Assembly: GCF_030161635.1 (NCBI RefSeq)
Contig: NZ_BSUO01000001.1
Span: forward strand, 4,259,199 to 4,323,198
DNA from: Mobilicoccus caccae
GTDB lineage: Bacteria; Actinomycetota; Actinomycetes; Actinomycetales; Dermatophilaceae
DNA length: 64,000 nucleotides
Direction: 5' to 3'
Shown: positions 9,623 to 18,916 of the stretch, piece after piece
Layout of the letters: every line of letters begins with the position of its first letter
Position numbering within the stretch: the stretch's first letter is position 1
The notes under the pieces: generated by a model
What the model was told of the DNA's origin: nothing
The model's input: only the letters and a program-made list of their open reading frames with translations
Databases searched by the model: none
Made by a program: the position numbers and the translations under genes

Positions 9623-10888
9623 GTGCCCATGGAACCGCTCCTCGTGAGCCTGCTCGCCGCTACCGAGGCCGCGCCGACGGACATCCCGCTCCGGCTGCAT
9701 CTGGCGGACCTCCTGCGCGCCGACGGCAAGCCGGAGGAGGCCGTGCGCCACTGCGCCGCGGCCCTGGCCATCGACCCCGGCAGCGAGAACGCGCGGCGGC
9801 TCATGCGCGATCTGCTGGGCGTTCCCGCAGGTCAGGCGCAGCAGACGGGCGCCATGCCGCCTGCCGGGGCCGACCAGGACACCGCTGCCGTCGAACGGGC
9901 CTCTGGCGAGGGCGACGAGCCGGGATCCTCGCGGACGCGACCGCAGCACGGGGCCGGGCCCGATCAGGGGACGCACGGCGCGGCAGCGGAGCCTGACCAA
10001 GGCCGTGACGCGGCCGGCGCCTCCCATGCTCCCGACGACGTGGACGACCGCGACGACCTCTGGGCCGAACGCGTCAACGTCACCCTCGCCGACATCGGCG
10101 GGATGGATGTCGCCAAGGAGCGTCTGGAGGCGGCCGTGCTCGCCCCCATGCGCAACCCCGAGTTGCGGCGGCTGTACCGCAAGAGCCGGTCGGGTGGGGT
10201 GCTTCTCTACGGTCCGCCCGGCTGCGGCAAGACCTTCCTCGCCCGCGCGACCGCCGGCGAGCTCGATGCCCGCTTCCTGGCCGTCACCTTCGCCGGCATG
10301 AGCCACGAGGAGCAGACCGACGAGATCGCCGCCGTCTTTCACGCGGCGCGCGAACAGGCTCCGGTCGTCCTCTGCCTCAACGGGATCGACCACCTGGGCG
10401 AGCGCGCCGCCACCAGGCGCGCCACCTCCGGCGCGGTCGCGGCCCTGGTCGCCGAGCTCGACCGCGGGTCCGAGGGCAACTACGGCATCACGATCATGGG
10501 GTCCACCAACGCGCCCTGGAACGTCGATCCGGTGCTGCGTCGTCCCGGCCGCCTCGAGCAGTCGCTGCTCGTGCTGCCGCCCGACCGCACGACCCGCGAG
10601 GTCGTGCTGCGCCAGCAACTCGGTGAGCACCCCGAGGTCGACGTCGCCGAGATCGCCCACCTGTCCAGCGGCTACTCCGGGTCGGACATCGCGGCGGCCG
10701 TGCGCACCGCCGAGTCACGGGTGTCGCCGGTGACGACCGACGACGTGCTCGACGCCCTGCTCGAAAGGGTGCCCTCGGCCCGGGAGTGGTTGGAGCGCGC
10801 CGCACGCGAACTCAGCGCCGACCCCGATCCGAGTTCGTTCGTGGGGCTGCGCGAATACATCACGATGGTGGCCGGCCGAACCCACTGA
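9623..10888 (+). CDS. TPR-AAA ATPase with altered Walker B motif
   Basis: 421 aa from GTG 9623 (in-frame GTG 9620 also possible). Residues 1-65 look like one or two TPR helices pairs (LRLHLADLLRADGKPEEAVRH); 70-140 is a disordered acidic linker; 150-400 is a CDC48/FtsH-like AAA module. Walker A is GPPGCGKT (Lys203) and the sensor region keeps LRRPGR. The Walker B core, normally hhDEID, reads CLNGID: Asn253 and Gly254 replace the Mg-binding Asp and catalytic Glu. The protein may therefore bind ATP but hydrolyse it poorly, for example as a scaffold or as a partner of another AAA subunit. No proteolytic domain is present. Partners unknown. Confidence 0.8.
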   Translation: MPMEPLLVSLLAATEAAPTDIPLRLHLADLLRADGKPEEAVRHCAAALAIDPGSENARRLMRDLLGVPAGQAQQTGAMPPAGADQDTAAVERASGEGDEPGSSRTRPQHGAGPDQGTHGAAAEPDQGRDAAGASHAPDDVDDRDDLWAERVNVTLADIGGMDVAKERLEAAVLAPMRNPELRRLYRKSRSGGVLLYGPPGCGKTFLARATAGELDARFLAVTFAGMSHEEQTDEIAAVFHAAREQAPVVLCLNGIDHLGERAATRRATSGAVAALVAELDRGSEGNYGITIMGSTNAPWNVDPVLRRPGRLEQSLLVLPPDRTTREVVLRQQLGEHPEVDVAEIAHLSSGYSGSDIAAAVRTAESRVSPVTTDDVLDALLERVPSAREWLERAARELSADPDPSSFVGLREYITMVAGRTH

Positions 10889-10914
10889 CCCACCGTCGCG
10901 GCGGGCCGTTCCCC

Positions 10915-11462
10915 TCAGCTCGACCCGTCGAGTTCGGTGAGTTCCTCGTCGAGCCGGTGGGTGAAGGACCGCGCGATCTCCAGGCGCTGGGCGAGACTCG
11001 CGAGCGCCTCCTGCATCTCGGCGTGCAGGTCGCTGAGGCGGGCGCGGGCCTGCATCCGGTCGGCGTGATCGGCGTCGTCGTCGCGCAGGACGTCCAGGTC
11101 GCCGAGGACCTGACCCATGCGTTCGAGGGAGAACCCGAGCGGCTTCATCTGCATGACGCCGAGTAGGCGCTGGACGTCGAACTCCGAGTACATGCGGAAC
11201 CCGCCGGTCGTGCGACCCGCAGGAGTGACGAGCCCGGACTCCTCGTAGTACCGGATGCTGCGGGAGGACAGACCGAGGCGCTCGGACACCTCGCCGATCC
11301 GCAGCCGGGGGAGGTGTCCACCTCGCGCAGCCGCGCACCCGTGAGGGCGTGCTCGGCCGGGACGACGTAGTGGTGCGGCGTCTCGCTTGCCGACGTGTCT
11401 GCCGCTGACGTGTCTCCCGGCATCTGTCCCGACTGCGTCGGGGCGTCGTTCTCGGTGGTCAC
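10915..11462 (-). CDS. MerR-family regulator with N-terminal extension (frameshifted)
   Basis: The recognisable MerR part is IGEVSERLGLSSRSIRYYEE followed by a long dimerisation helix to DGSS. In the given sequence its frame opens only at GTG 11289, inside the first helix. Upstream, GTG 11462 has a strong site (GGGAGGAA) and encodes about 50 residues (MTTENDAPTQ to LREVDTSP) in another frame. Adding one base to the G5 run at 11307-11311 joins them into a 182-aa protein with an intact HTH. I therefore read one gene with a one-base deletion. It lies 25 nt downstream of the DUF1023 hydrolase on the same strand and is probably cotranscribed. No effector cysteines are visible, so a metal sensor is unlikely. 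Confidence 0.7.
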
Positions 11463-11487
11463 AGCGTTCCTCCCGGTGTCCGGCCGA

Positions 11488-12975
11488 TCAGTCTATGACC
11501 TCGCTGTCCAGGGCCGTGACGACGGCATGGTCCCCGGCGGCGGTTCCGGCCCCGGGAACTCGCCGGGTGGTGCGCACCTGATCGATCGCTCCGGCGGCGA
11601 CCGCGCCGATGCCGTGGAGGGTCGCGGTGCCCGCGTTGTAGTAGGCCTCGTGGCCGAAGGTGGGCAGCAGCAGGGTCCTCGTGCCGTCGGGATGGGTGAC
11701 GGGGCGCGCGCGGGCCGAGATCGAGCGGATACCGCGCACCTGATGGGTGGGACCGCCGAAGACGCCGAGGAGGGCGATGAGGTCGCCGGGTGCGGTCGCG
11801 GCGAACAGGGCGTCGGTCGGCACGTGCAGGTCGGCGGCGTCGCCGGTGAAGAGGCCGGGGCATCCGGTGACGACGGCCGCGTCGAAGACGTCCGTCTCCG
11901 CCAGGGCCAGGCCCACGACCGACCCGCCGTAGGAATGGCCCGAGGCGACGAGCCGTGTGCCGGGTTGCGTGGCCACCCGCAATCCGCGCGCGCACCGGAC
12001 CAGCGCGGGGACGGCCTCGTGGGCGAAGCGCGCGTCCGCGGCCTCGCCCGGCAGCAGCAAGGGCACACCGCTGTCGCCCAACGGCCGGCGCACGGCGATG
12101 TCGACCGGTGCCTGGTAGCCGATCCAGTCGACGACGGCCACCGACGCCGGGTCGACGTGCCGGGAGGCCTCGGTGCGCAGGTGGGACATCCACGCCGCCT
12201 CGCGGAAGAGCCGCAGGTCGACGGTGGTCGTCGCGCCCGGGACGTGGAGGACGACGTGGTCCGCGGTGTCGAGGTCGCCCAGGACCACCGCCGCCTTGAG
12301 CGGGTAGGTGGCGGGGTCCAACAGGTAGAGGAACCTCTCCTGGTGCGGGGTGCTGATCCTCGCCAGGGCGGCGGCCGCACCGTCCCGGAGCTGCTCGAGC
12401 TGGTCGGCGGTGGACGGCATGAGCAGAGCTCGCAGCTTGAGCAGCCCCCGCAGGTCCTGGTCGTCCTGGGTGCGGCGCTTCGCAGCGGCCGGGGTGTCGG
12501 ACGACATCTGCTGCTCTGCCTCCGCGGCGAGCGCGGTCCGGCGCTCGATCTCGGCCTCGAGGACCGCCATGTTCACCCGGTGGCGCACGCGATACGGCAG
12601 TCCGTCGGCCGATCCGACGAACAGTGGATCGGCGAGCATCACACCCTCGCGCTCGTCCTCGCTCAGGCCGGCCCACCAGTCGAGGACGGTCTCGGGGGTG
12701 TCGTCGCGGGGGCGAGGGGGCAGGCGGAGTCCGGCGACCGTGAGGTCGGGGGCGCGCCGGCGGGCGTTCTCGGACTCCTCGCGCAGCCCGGCCACGAGGT
12801 AGCCGGCGGTGTACAACCCGACGCGAGTGCGTTGCACGAGGATCTGATCGGCGAGGGTGTCGTGCCGGCGCGGGAGTGCCGCGTAGGCGTCGTGGGCGCG
12901 GCGGGCCTGCGCGAGCGTGGCCTCGAGTTCACCGGCGAGGCGGCCCAGGGTGTCGGCGATGCTCTCTTCCTGCAT
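11488..12975 (-). CDS. DUF1023 alpha/beta-hydrolase
   Basis: 495 aa from ATG 12975, preceded by GGGAGGG. The N-terminal 200 residues are helical and resemble the WXG-like/coiled region often fused to this family; the C-terminal part (about 220-480) is an alpha/beta-hydrolase with the nucleophile elbow ASGHSYGGS (Ser348). DUF1023 proteins are common, uncharacterised actinobacterial hydrolases. No signal peptide is seen. The next gene downstream is the MerR regulator. Substrate unknown. Confidence 0.85.
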   Translation of the reverse strand: MQEESIADTLGRLAGELEATLAQARRAHDAYAALPRRHDTLADQILVQRTRVGLYTAGYLVAGLREESENARRRAPDLTVAGLRLPPRPRDDTPETVLDWWAGLSEDEREGVMLADPLFVGSADGLPYRVRHRVNMAVLEAEIERRTALAAEAEQQMSSDTPAAAKRRTQDDQDLRGLLKLRALLMPSTADQLEQLRDGAAAALARISTPHQERFLYLLDPATYPLKAAVVLGDLDTADHVVLHVPGATTTVDLRLFREAAWMSHLRTEASRHVDPASVAVVDWIGYQAPVDIAVRRPLGDSGVPLLLPGEAADARFAHEAVPALVRCARGLRVATQPGTRLVASGHSYGGSVVGLALAETDVFDAAVVTGCPGLFTGDAADLHVPTDALFAATAPGDLIALLGVFGGPTHQVRGIRSISARARPVTHPDGTRTLLLPTFGHEAYYNAGTATLHGIGAVAAGAIDQVRTTRRVPGAGTAAGDHAVVTALDSEVID

Positions 12976-13405
12976 CGGCGGCCCTCCCTCACCCGCGTCG
13001 TCGTGCCCTCCAACGTAAGCCATCGCACCTGGCGGGGCTGTGACCCGCGCGTCCCGCACGGTGTGATCCGGGCCCTACGAAGTGGGTCGCCGGCAGCGTC
13101 AATCGTCCTGGTACGTGAGATCCCTCCGTCCATCATGCGGGCAACTGCGTGGCCTCGGATGAATTCTGGGGGTCGACCGGCGTGTCGACCCCGGCCGAGG
13201 GTGCAGGGGCCGCCGCTCTACGAAGTTGGACGAATGTCCATTTGGGGCAGGGGTACCCGGATGAGTGACTCGTCCTCGGGCACGTGCCGTGGCCCGGCGT
13301 GCACAGGCGCGAGGGGTCTGCGGGCGCCGACGAGGGAGGAGACCGGCGTCATCCGGACGGTTACGGTGCACTCGCCCACCGCTGCTCGCATCGTCAGGAC
13401 ACACC
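12976..13405. other. Intergenic region between divergent genes, with hairpin
   Basis: About 430 bp with no convincing gene. It holds a perfect 9-bp hairpin, GGGGTCGAC (13169-13177) with GTCGACCCC (13184-13192), loop CGGCGT, and a shorter inverted repeat TGGACgaatGTCCA (13227-13240) near the expected promoter of the GH26 gene. Roles not known. Confidence 0.5.
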
Positions 13406-14446
13406 ATGTCTTTCCGCCGTACCTCGTCCGTGGTCGCCGCCGGCGCGGCCGCCATGCTCACCCTCGGTCTGGCGGTGCCCGCCCAGCCGGCCCACGCGGA
13501 GCCGCGCAAGGCCGGTGCCGCCGCCAAACGCATCCTCGGCACCAGCGCCTCCAGCAACTCCTGGTACTCCGGGGCGTGGACCGGGGGATACCTCAGCGGT
13601 CAGCGCGCCGCCGACTGGGGCGCGTGGCGCGGCTCGCCCTCCGACATGGCGACGACCTACCCCGAGCGCGGCTCGTGGAACGCGATCAAGAACTCCACCT
13701 GGCACATCGAGACCTTCCGCAGCTTCCGTGGCGGCCTCATGTACGGCGTGCCCCTGCTGCCCTCGGACGGCTCGGCCTCGCTCAAGGACGTCGCCGCGGG
13801 CAAGCACGACGCGGTCTTCCGCAAGGTCGCCACCGACCTGCGCAAGAAGGGCCGCGGCAAGGCCATCGCCCGCATCGGGTGGGAGGCCAACGGGCACTGG
13901 TACCCCTGGAAGGCCACGGCGGGCAACGCCGCCGACTACCGACGCGCCTTCGCCCGGGTCGCCACCGTCATGCGCAAGGCCTCCCCGCAGATCGTCATCG
14001 ACTTCGACATCAACTGCGGCTCGTCGCTGGCGGGGCAGAGCAACCGTCTGGACTCCCTCACCAAGCTGTACCCCGGTGACAAGTACGTCGACCTCATCGG
14101 CTGCGACGTCTACGACTGGCACCAGACGGGCGCGACCAACGCCTCCCAGTGGCGCTCGGCGCTGCAGCCGAAGAACGCCCCCGGCCTCGCCGACGTGGCG
14201 GCCTTCGCCCGCAAGCGCGGCAAGGGCATGTCCGTCCCCGAATGGGGTCTGGCCAAGCCCGGCGCCGGCGGCAACGGCGACAACCCGTTCTACATCACCC
14301 AGATGCGGCGGTTCTTCGAGCAGAACAGCGACGTCCTCGTCGTCGAGAGCTACTTCAACGAGCACGCCGACTACATCCAGAACTCCCTCTGGACCGAGAA
14401 CCCCCAGAACCTCAAGTCGGCCGCCGTCTACCGCAAGCTCTGGTAG
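13406..14446 (+). CDS. Secreted GH26-like glycoside hydrolase (beta-mannanase type)
   Basis: 346 aa. A Sec signal peptide (RRTSS, hydrophobic core, AHA-EP cleavage near residue 31) is followed by a TIM-barrel domain of the GH26 type. The probable acid/base is Glu160 in RIGWEANGHWYPW and the nucleophile Glu279 in SVPEWGLAK, with FDIN and GCDVYDW strands between. GH26 enzymes cleave beta-1,4-mannans or related beta-glucans outside the cell. The ATG at 13406 was chosen because it starts the signal peptide. The gene has its own upstream region and a strong terminator; the convergent gene is a glycosyltransferase. Substrate is inferred from the family only. Confidence 0.85.
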   Translation: MSFRRTSSVVAAGAAAMLTLGLAVPAQPAHAEPRKAGAAAKRILGTSASSNSWYSGAWTGGYLSGQRAADWGAWRGSPSDMATTYPERGSWNAIKNSTWHIETFRSFRGGLMYGVPLLPSDGSASLKDVAAGKHDAVFRKVATDLRKKGRGKAIARIGWEANGHWYPWKATAGNAADYRRAFARVATVMRKASPQIVIDFDINCGSSLAGQSNRLDSLTKLYPGDKYVDLIGCDVYDWHQTGATNASQWRSALQPKNAPGLADVAAFARKRGKGMSVPEWGLAKPGAGGNGDNPFYITQMRRFFEQNSDVLVVESYFNEHADYIQNSLWTENPQNLKSAAVYRKLW

Positions 14447-14485
14447 TCACGACCTCCCCGGTCGGGGATGAGAGACCCACGACGT

Positions 14486-14527
14486 GAAGAAGGGCCCGGG
14501 CGGCGAGTGCCGACCAGGCCCTTCTTC
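14486..14527. terminator. Bidirectional terminator between GH26 and GT4 genes
   Basis: Perfect 11-bp stem GAAGAAGGGCC (14486-14496) with GGCCCTTCTTC (14517-14527). It has a T-containing arm on the plus strand and serves two convergent genes. Confidence 0.8.
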
Positions 14528-14564
14528 ATGTCCGAGGCTGCGGGTCGCCCGCCTCGACGGGGTG

Positions 14565-15743
14565 TCAGGCGGCGGTGCGCCCCTGACGGCCCGCGCCACG
14601 CACCGTCTCGTAGACGTCCTCGAACTTGTCGAGGGTGGCCTCGAGGCTGTGGCGCCGCACGATCTCGCGGCTGGCCGCACCCATGCGGCGGCGCATGTCG
14701 GAGTCGGTCAGCAGCCCGGCGAGACGGTCGGACAACGCGGCGACGTCACCGGGCGGGTAGAGCCAGCCGTTGCGGCCGGGGTGGACCAGGTGCGGCAGGG
14801 CCATCGCGTCGGCGGCGACGACGGGCTTGCCCGCCGACATCGACTCCAGCGTCACCAGGCTCTGCAGCTCGGCGACTCCCGGCATGCAGAAGACGTCGCA
14901 GCGCCCGTACGCCTCGAGCAGCTCCGCCTCGGACACGAATCCGCGGAAGGTCGTGTGTTCCTCGATGCCGCGGGCCCGGACCTGGGCCTTCCACTGCTCG
15001 CGCATGGTGCCGTCGCCGACGATCTCCAGGTGGTACGGCGTGGAGCGCGGCAGCGCGGAGACGGCGTCGATCAACTCGCCGACGCGCTTCTCCTGGTCGA
15101 GGCGGCCGACGAAGAGGATGCGCGGGATGACGTTGCGCGGCGCGGCCTCGGCGGCGGCGGCATACGGGGCCGCGTCGATGCCGCAGGAGATCGGCAGGGC
15201 GCCGCTGATCTTCGCCTCGGAGTCGAGGAGCTCGGTGGCCCGCGGCGTGGGAGCCGTGACGACCTGCGCCTGGCGGAACACCCGCGCCAGGTCGCGCCAG
15301 GCCAGGCGGCAGCCCAGGCGCGCGATGCTGCCGTGGACGGGGATGGGGAGCTGGTCGGTGAGGTTCTCCGGCATGAAGTGGTTGGTGGCCACCAGCGGGA
15401 TGCCGAGCTCGGCGGCGCTACGCGCGGTGTAGCGGCCGACGACGAAGTGCGCCTGCGTGTGCACCACGTCGGGACGCACCCGCTTCATGATGGCCGCCAC
15501 CTCCGGCCGGGTCTGCCACGGAAGGCAGATGCGGAACTCCTCGTGGAAGGGATAGCGCACCGAGCGGACCCGGTGGACGACGACGCCGTCGCGCTCCTCG
15601 ACCCCCACGGGCCCGGTGGTGGACGGCGCGGCGACGTGCACCTCGTGGCCGCGACCGACCAGCCCGATCGACAGTCGCTCGGCGAAGCGGGCCGCGCCGT
15701 TGACGTCGGTGGGGTACGTGTCACACCCGATCATGATCTTCAC
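14565..15743 (-). CDS. GT4-family glycosyltransferase
   Basis: 392 aa of GT-B fold. The N-terminal domain has the family 4 opening (MKIMIGCDTYPTDVNGAARF, HTQAHFVVGRY); the donor-binding half contains ILFVGRLDQEKRV and the E-x7-E motif (AELQSLVTLESMSAGKP). It resembles actinobacterial mannosyl/glucosyl transferases acting on phosphatidylinositol mannosides or other lipids, but the acceptor cannot be told from sequence. The ATG overlaps the stop of the upstream DMT gene by 4 nt (ATGA), so the two are translationally coupled. No membrane segment; it is likely peripheral on the cytoplasmic membrane face. Confidence 0.88.
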   Translation of the reverse strand: MKIMIGCDTYPTDVNGAARFAERLSIGLVGRGHEVHVAAPSTTGPVGVEERDGVVVHRVRSVRYPFHEEFRICLPWQTRPEVAAIMKRVRPDVVHTQAHFVVGRYTARSAAELGIPLVATNHFMPENLTDQLPIPVHGSIARLGCRLAWRDLARVFRQAQVVTAPTPRATELLDSEAKISGALPISCGIDAAPYAAAAEAAPRNVIPRILFVGRLDQEKRVGELIDAVSALPRSTPYHLEIVGDGTMREQWKAQVRARGIEEHTTFRGFVSEAELLEAYGRCDVFCMPGVAELQSLVTLESMSAGKPVVAADAMALPHLVHPGRNGWLYPPGDVAALSDRLAGLLTDSDMRRRMGAASREIVRRHSLEATLDKFEDVYETVRGAGRQGRTAA

Positions 15744-16732
15744 GGGGTGTGCTCCTCTCGTGGCTCAGGAGTCATGCGGGACTCCGAAGGGGACGGACCG
15801 GGGCGGTCCCGGGGGTCGGTGGACGGGTGGTTCTCGGGATGATGACGCGCCAGCAGGACGACCCCGATGGCGGCGACGACGGCCGAGAAGGCCATGACGG
15901 CGATGTGGGTCGGCGCGAGATGGGCGCCCTCACCGAGGAAACCGATCCCGAACAGGACCGCGACGATGGGGTCGACCACGGTCAGGCTACCCAGGACGAC
16001 GGCCGGTGGGCCGTTGGCGTGGGCATGTTGGATGAGCCATCCGCCGACGGCGAACGCGGCGATGACGGCGGTGGTGTAGGCGAGGACGTGCCAGTTCATG
16101 AGGCCGCCCTGCGCGATGAGCATCGTGTCGGTGCGCAGCAGCGCCGAGGCCAGGCCGTACACGACGGCACCGGCGGAGGCCCAGGCGACGCAGCGGACCC
16201 AGCGGGGGCCGACCGACCCCAGCAGGGCCAGTACGGCGGCGATGACGCCGATCCCGACGGCGGACCACGCCACCTCGAGCGCGTCGATGCGTTCGGCGTT
16301 CTTGCCGTCGCTGGCTGCGGCGAGGACGAAGGCCAGCACGGCGAGCATGGTGACGGTGACCGCCATCATCACCGACGCCGGCGGACGCTGCCGGTGCTTG
16401 CGGGCGGCGATGAGGACGGCGAAGGGGATGGCGAGGACGCCGATCGGTTGGACGATCGAGATCGGCGCGAGCGCCAGCCCGACGGCGTGCAGGCACCCGC
16501 CGACGACGATGATGCCGACGGAGGCGAGCCACGTGGGATTGCGCAGCAGCGAGGCCATCGCGCGCCCGCCGACGACCCCCTGGATGTGGGCCCGGTCACC
16601 GGGGCCCTGTTCGGCATCGACGGCCCGGCCGACGGCGTTCGACTGCAGGGACGCCCCGATCGCGAACACGGCGGCCGCGATGGTTGCGAGCACCACGGCG
16701 AGGGCGATGTACAGGGCGGCCCCTCCTCCCAT
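15740..16732 (-). CDS. DMT-superfamily membrane protein, coupled to the GT4 gene
   Basis: 330 aa with nine or ten hydrophobic helices and two related halves, as in the EamA/NIPA-like drug/metabolite transporters. The start is uncertain: ATG 16732 begins the first helix, and an upstream reading has no support. A TAGACT -10 on the minus strand (16800-16795) lies about 60 nt upstream. The C-terminus is a polar Pro-rich tail. It overlaps the glycosyltransferase by 4 nt, so it may move a substrate or product of that enzyme; this is inference. Confidence 0.75.
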   Translation of the reverse strand: MGGGAALYIALAVVLATIAAAVFAIGASLQSNAVGRAVDAEQGPGDRAHIQGVVGGRAMASLLRNPTWLASVGIIVVGGCLHAVGLALAPISIVQPIGVLAIPFAVLIAARKHRQRPPASVMMAVTVTMLAVLAFVLAAASDGKNAERIDALEVAWSAVGIGVIAAVLALLGSVGPRWVRCVAWASAGAVVYGLASALLRTDTMLIAQGGLMNWHVLAYTTAVIAAFAVGGWLIQHAHANGPPAVVLGSLTVVDPIVAVLFGIGFLGEGAHLAPTHIAVMAFSAVVAAIGVVLLARHHPENHPSTDPRDRPGPSPSESRMTPEPREEHTP

Positions 16733-17129
16733 GACCGTGCCGGCCCGACCGGTCGGCAGCGTCTGCGCCGCGCCTGGCACCCGACGTCCTGACCAGTCTA
16801 AGCACGCCGGTTCGGGCGTCTCCCGCCCGAAACCCGCATGTGGGCCGCTGATCGGCCCGTCACCACGAGTCAACACGCGGCGTTCGCCGTGCGCCATGGG
16901 TGAGGACCCTGGCCGGCCCCCGATGTGCGAGGTCGCAGCGCTGCGGCAGAAGATTCCAGCGGCCGACGACGCCTGTTCACCGCGACGTCGCCGTCACGTG
17001 ACCGTCCCTGCCCGCGACTCGGCGTGCCGGGCCGGGCTCTGTACCGAGGGTCGTCCGCGACGGGTCGTCCCGAGCGGGTGCACGGGGGAGCGCGTCGTTC
17101 CGGCGATGCTCACCACCGATAATGCAGAC
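16733..17129. other. Intergenic region with divergent promoters
   Basis: About 400 bp with no gene I can support. It contains the TAGACT hexamer facing left (16795-16800) and, facing right, GATAAT (17118-17123) 17 nt after TCGTTC and exactly 6 nt before GTG 17130. Confidence 0.5.
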
Positions 17130-18874
17130 GTGGAGACGGAGGCGGCGCGCGATCGAGGCGGGGACGTCCGGTCGCAGGTCGGGCGGGCGACCCGGACGGG
17201 TTCGTCGTCGACGACGCCGGTCTCGGCACGTCCGACCTGGCCGGGTCTGCTCGGAGCCCTCGTCCTCGGGGTGTCGGCGTTGTCGCCCAGCCTCATCCCG
17301 CGCACGTGGTGGATGACCGCGTTCAACCTCGGCATCTGTCTCACCTACGGCTACGGACTGGGTCTGCTGCTGGCCTGGATGGCCCGGCTCTTCTCGCGGT
17401 GGACGGGGCTGAGCATCCGCATGCGCCCCGGAGCCGCGCGGCTGGTCGGCCGGGTCCTGCTCGTCGCGATCCTGCTGGCCGCCCTGGAGATGATCCGCCG
17501 CAGCATCGAGTTGCAGGACGACATCTCCCGGCGGATCGGCGCCGACCCGTTTCCCCTGAGCGACCATCTGCTCGGCATCGTGGCCGGGGTGGCGCTCTTC
17601 GGGGCGTTGTTCCTGGTGTTCCGGACCCTGCGCGGGATGTGGCGCCTGCTCCGGCGCATGTCGCGGCCCTTCCTGCCGGGCATCGCGTCCGCGACGACGT
17701 CGCTGATCATCATCGTGTGGCTCGTCGTGTTCGTCTCCAACGACGTGTTCTTCGCCCGTTTCGTCGAGTCCGCGACGCGTCAGGCGGCCCTGGTCAACGC
17801 CCAGTCGCCACCGGGACGCACGCCCCCACCGAGACCACCCGCTCCGGTGGTCCGGGATCTCCCGAGACGTGGGCGACCCTCGGCCGACAGGGGCAGGGTG
17901 TCGTGGCCGACGGTCCCCGCCGGGACCGGATCGAGGAGGTGACCGGCCGCCCCGCCAAGGAGCCCATCCGCGTCTACGCGGGACTGCACGAGAGCCGCGA
18001 TCTGGAACGCACCGCCGAGGCCGTGGTCGACGAGCTCTACCGCACGGGCGCCTTCGACCGCTCCGTCCTCGTCGTCATGATGCCCGCGGGGGAGGGGTGG
18101 ATCCCCGAGTGGCATCCCAGCTCGGTCGAGTTCCTCACCGGGGGCGACAGCGCCATCGCCTCGATGCAGTACACCTACCTGCCGAGCGCGCTCGCCTACT
18201 ACACCGACAAGGAGACGGCCGGTAAGGCGGCGCGGATCCTCTTCGACAAGGTCGAGGCCGAGGTGCGCCGGCAACCCGCCGACGGGCGGCCCAAGCTCTA
18301 CATCGGCGGGGAGTCCCTCGGCGCGTACGGCGGCCAGGCCGTGTTCGCCGACAAGGACGACCTGCTCGACCGCGTCGACGGCGCCGTGTGGACCGGCACC
18401 CCGCGTGAGAGCCCCCTGTGGCAGGAGCTCACCGCACAGCGCCGTGACGGCTCACCCGAGATCGCACCCGTCGTGGACGACGGCCGGCACATCCGGTTCG
18501 TCACCGAGAGGCAGAACGCCGTCAACGACTTCTACGGCCGTCCGTTCGGGATGTGGGAGGCCCCGCGGGTCGCGTTCGCGCAGAACCCGACCGATCCCAT
18601 CGTGTGGTGGTCGTGGGATCTGTTGTGGAACGAGCCCGACTGGTTGCGTGAGCGCGCCAGCCGCAAGGTCACCTCGGCGATGCGGTGGGTGCCCTGGGTG
18701 ACGTTCTGGCAGATCGCGAGCGACATGCCCCGCTCGGTCCGCGTGCCCGGCGGCGAGGGGCACCGCTACCAGGAGGACCTCGTGCCGCTCTGGGCCGGAG
18801 TGCTCGGCCAGGACCCCATGGCCGACTACTCGAAGATCCAACGGGCCATGCGCGAGGACTACCGGGTCTTCTGA
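17130..18874 (+). pseudogene. Membrane alpha/beta-hydrolase (Abhydrolase_9 type), frameshifted
   Basis: After correction of one base this is a 581-aa protein of a family common in actinobacteria: an N-terminal domain with four or more membrane helices (LLGALVLGVSALSPSLIPR, then SLIIIVWLVVF) and a C-terminal hydrolase with the elbow GGESLGAYGGQ. The frame changes after NAQSPPGRT; one extra C in the C5 run at 17823-17827 gives RTPPTETTRSGGPGSPE and restores reading to the conserved end. Both halves look under selection, so a sequencing error is as likely as a real mutation. Start GTG 17130 fits the leaderless promoter. Substrate unknown, possibly a lipid. Confidence 0.75.
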
Positions 18875-18916
18875 GGACCCACCTCGCGCGATCGACGTCC
18901 TCCGCGTGGCGCGTCG

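Noticed and set aside
11395..14079. 894-codon plus-strand frame
   Set aside because: Crosses the DUF1023 hydrolase in antisense and then the GH26 gene out of frame.
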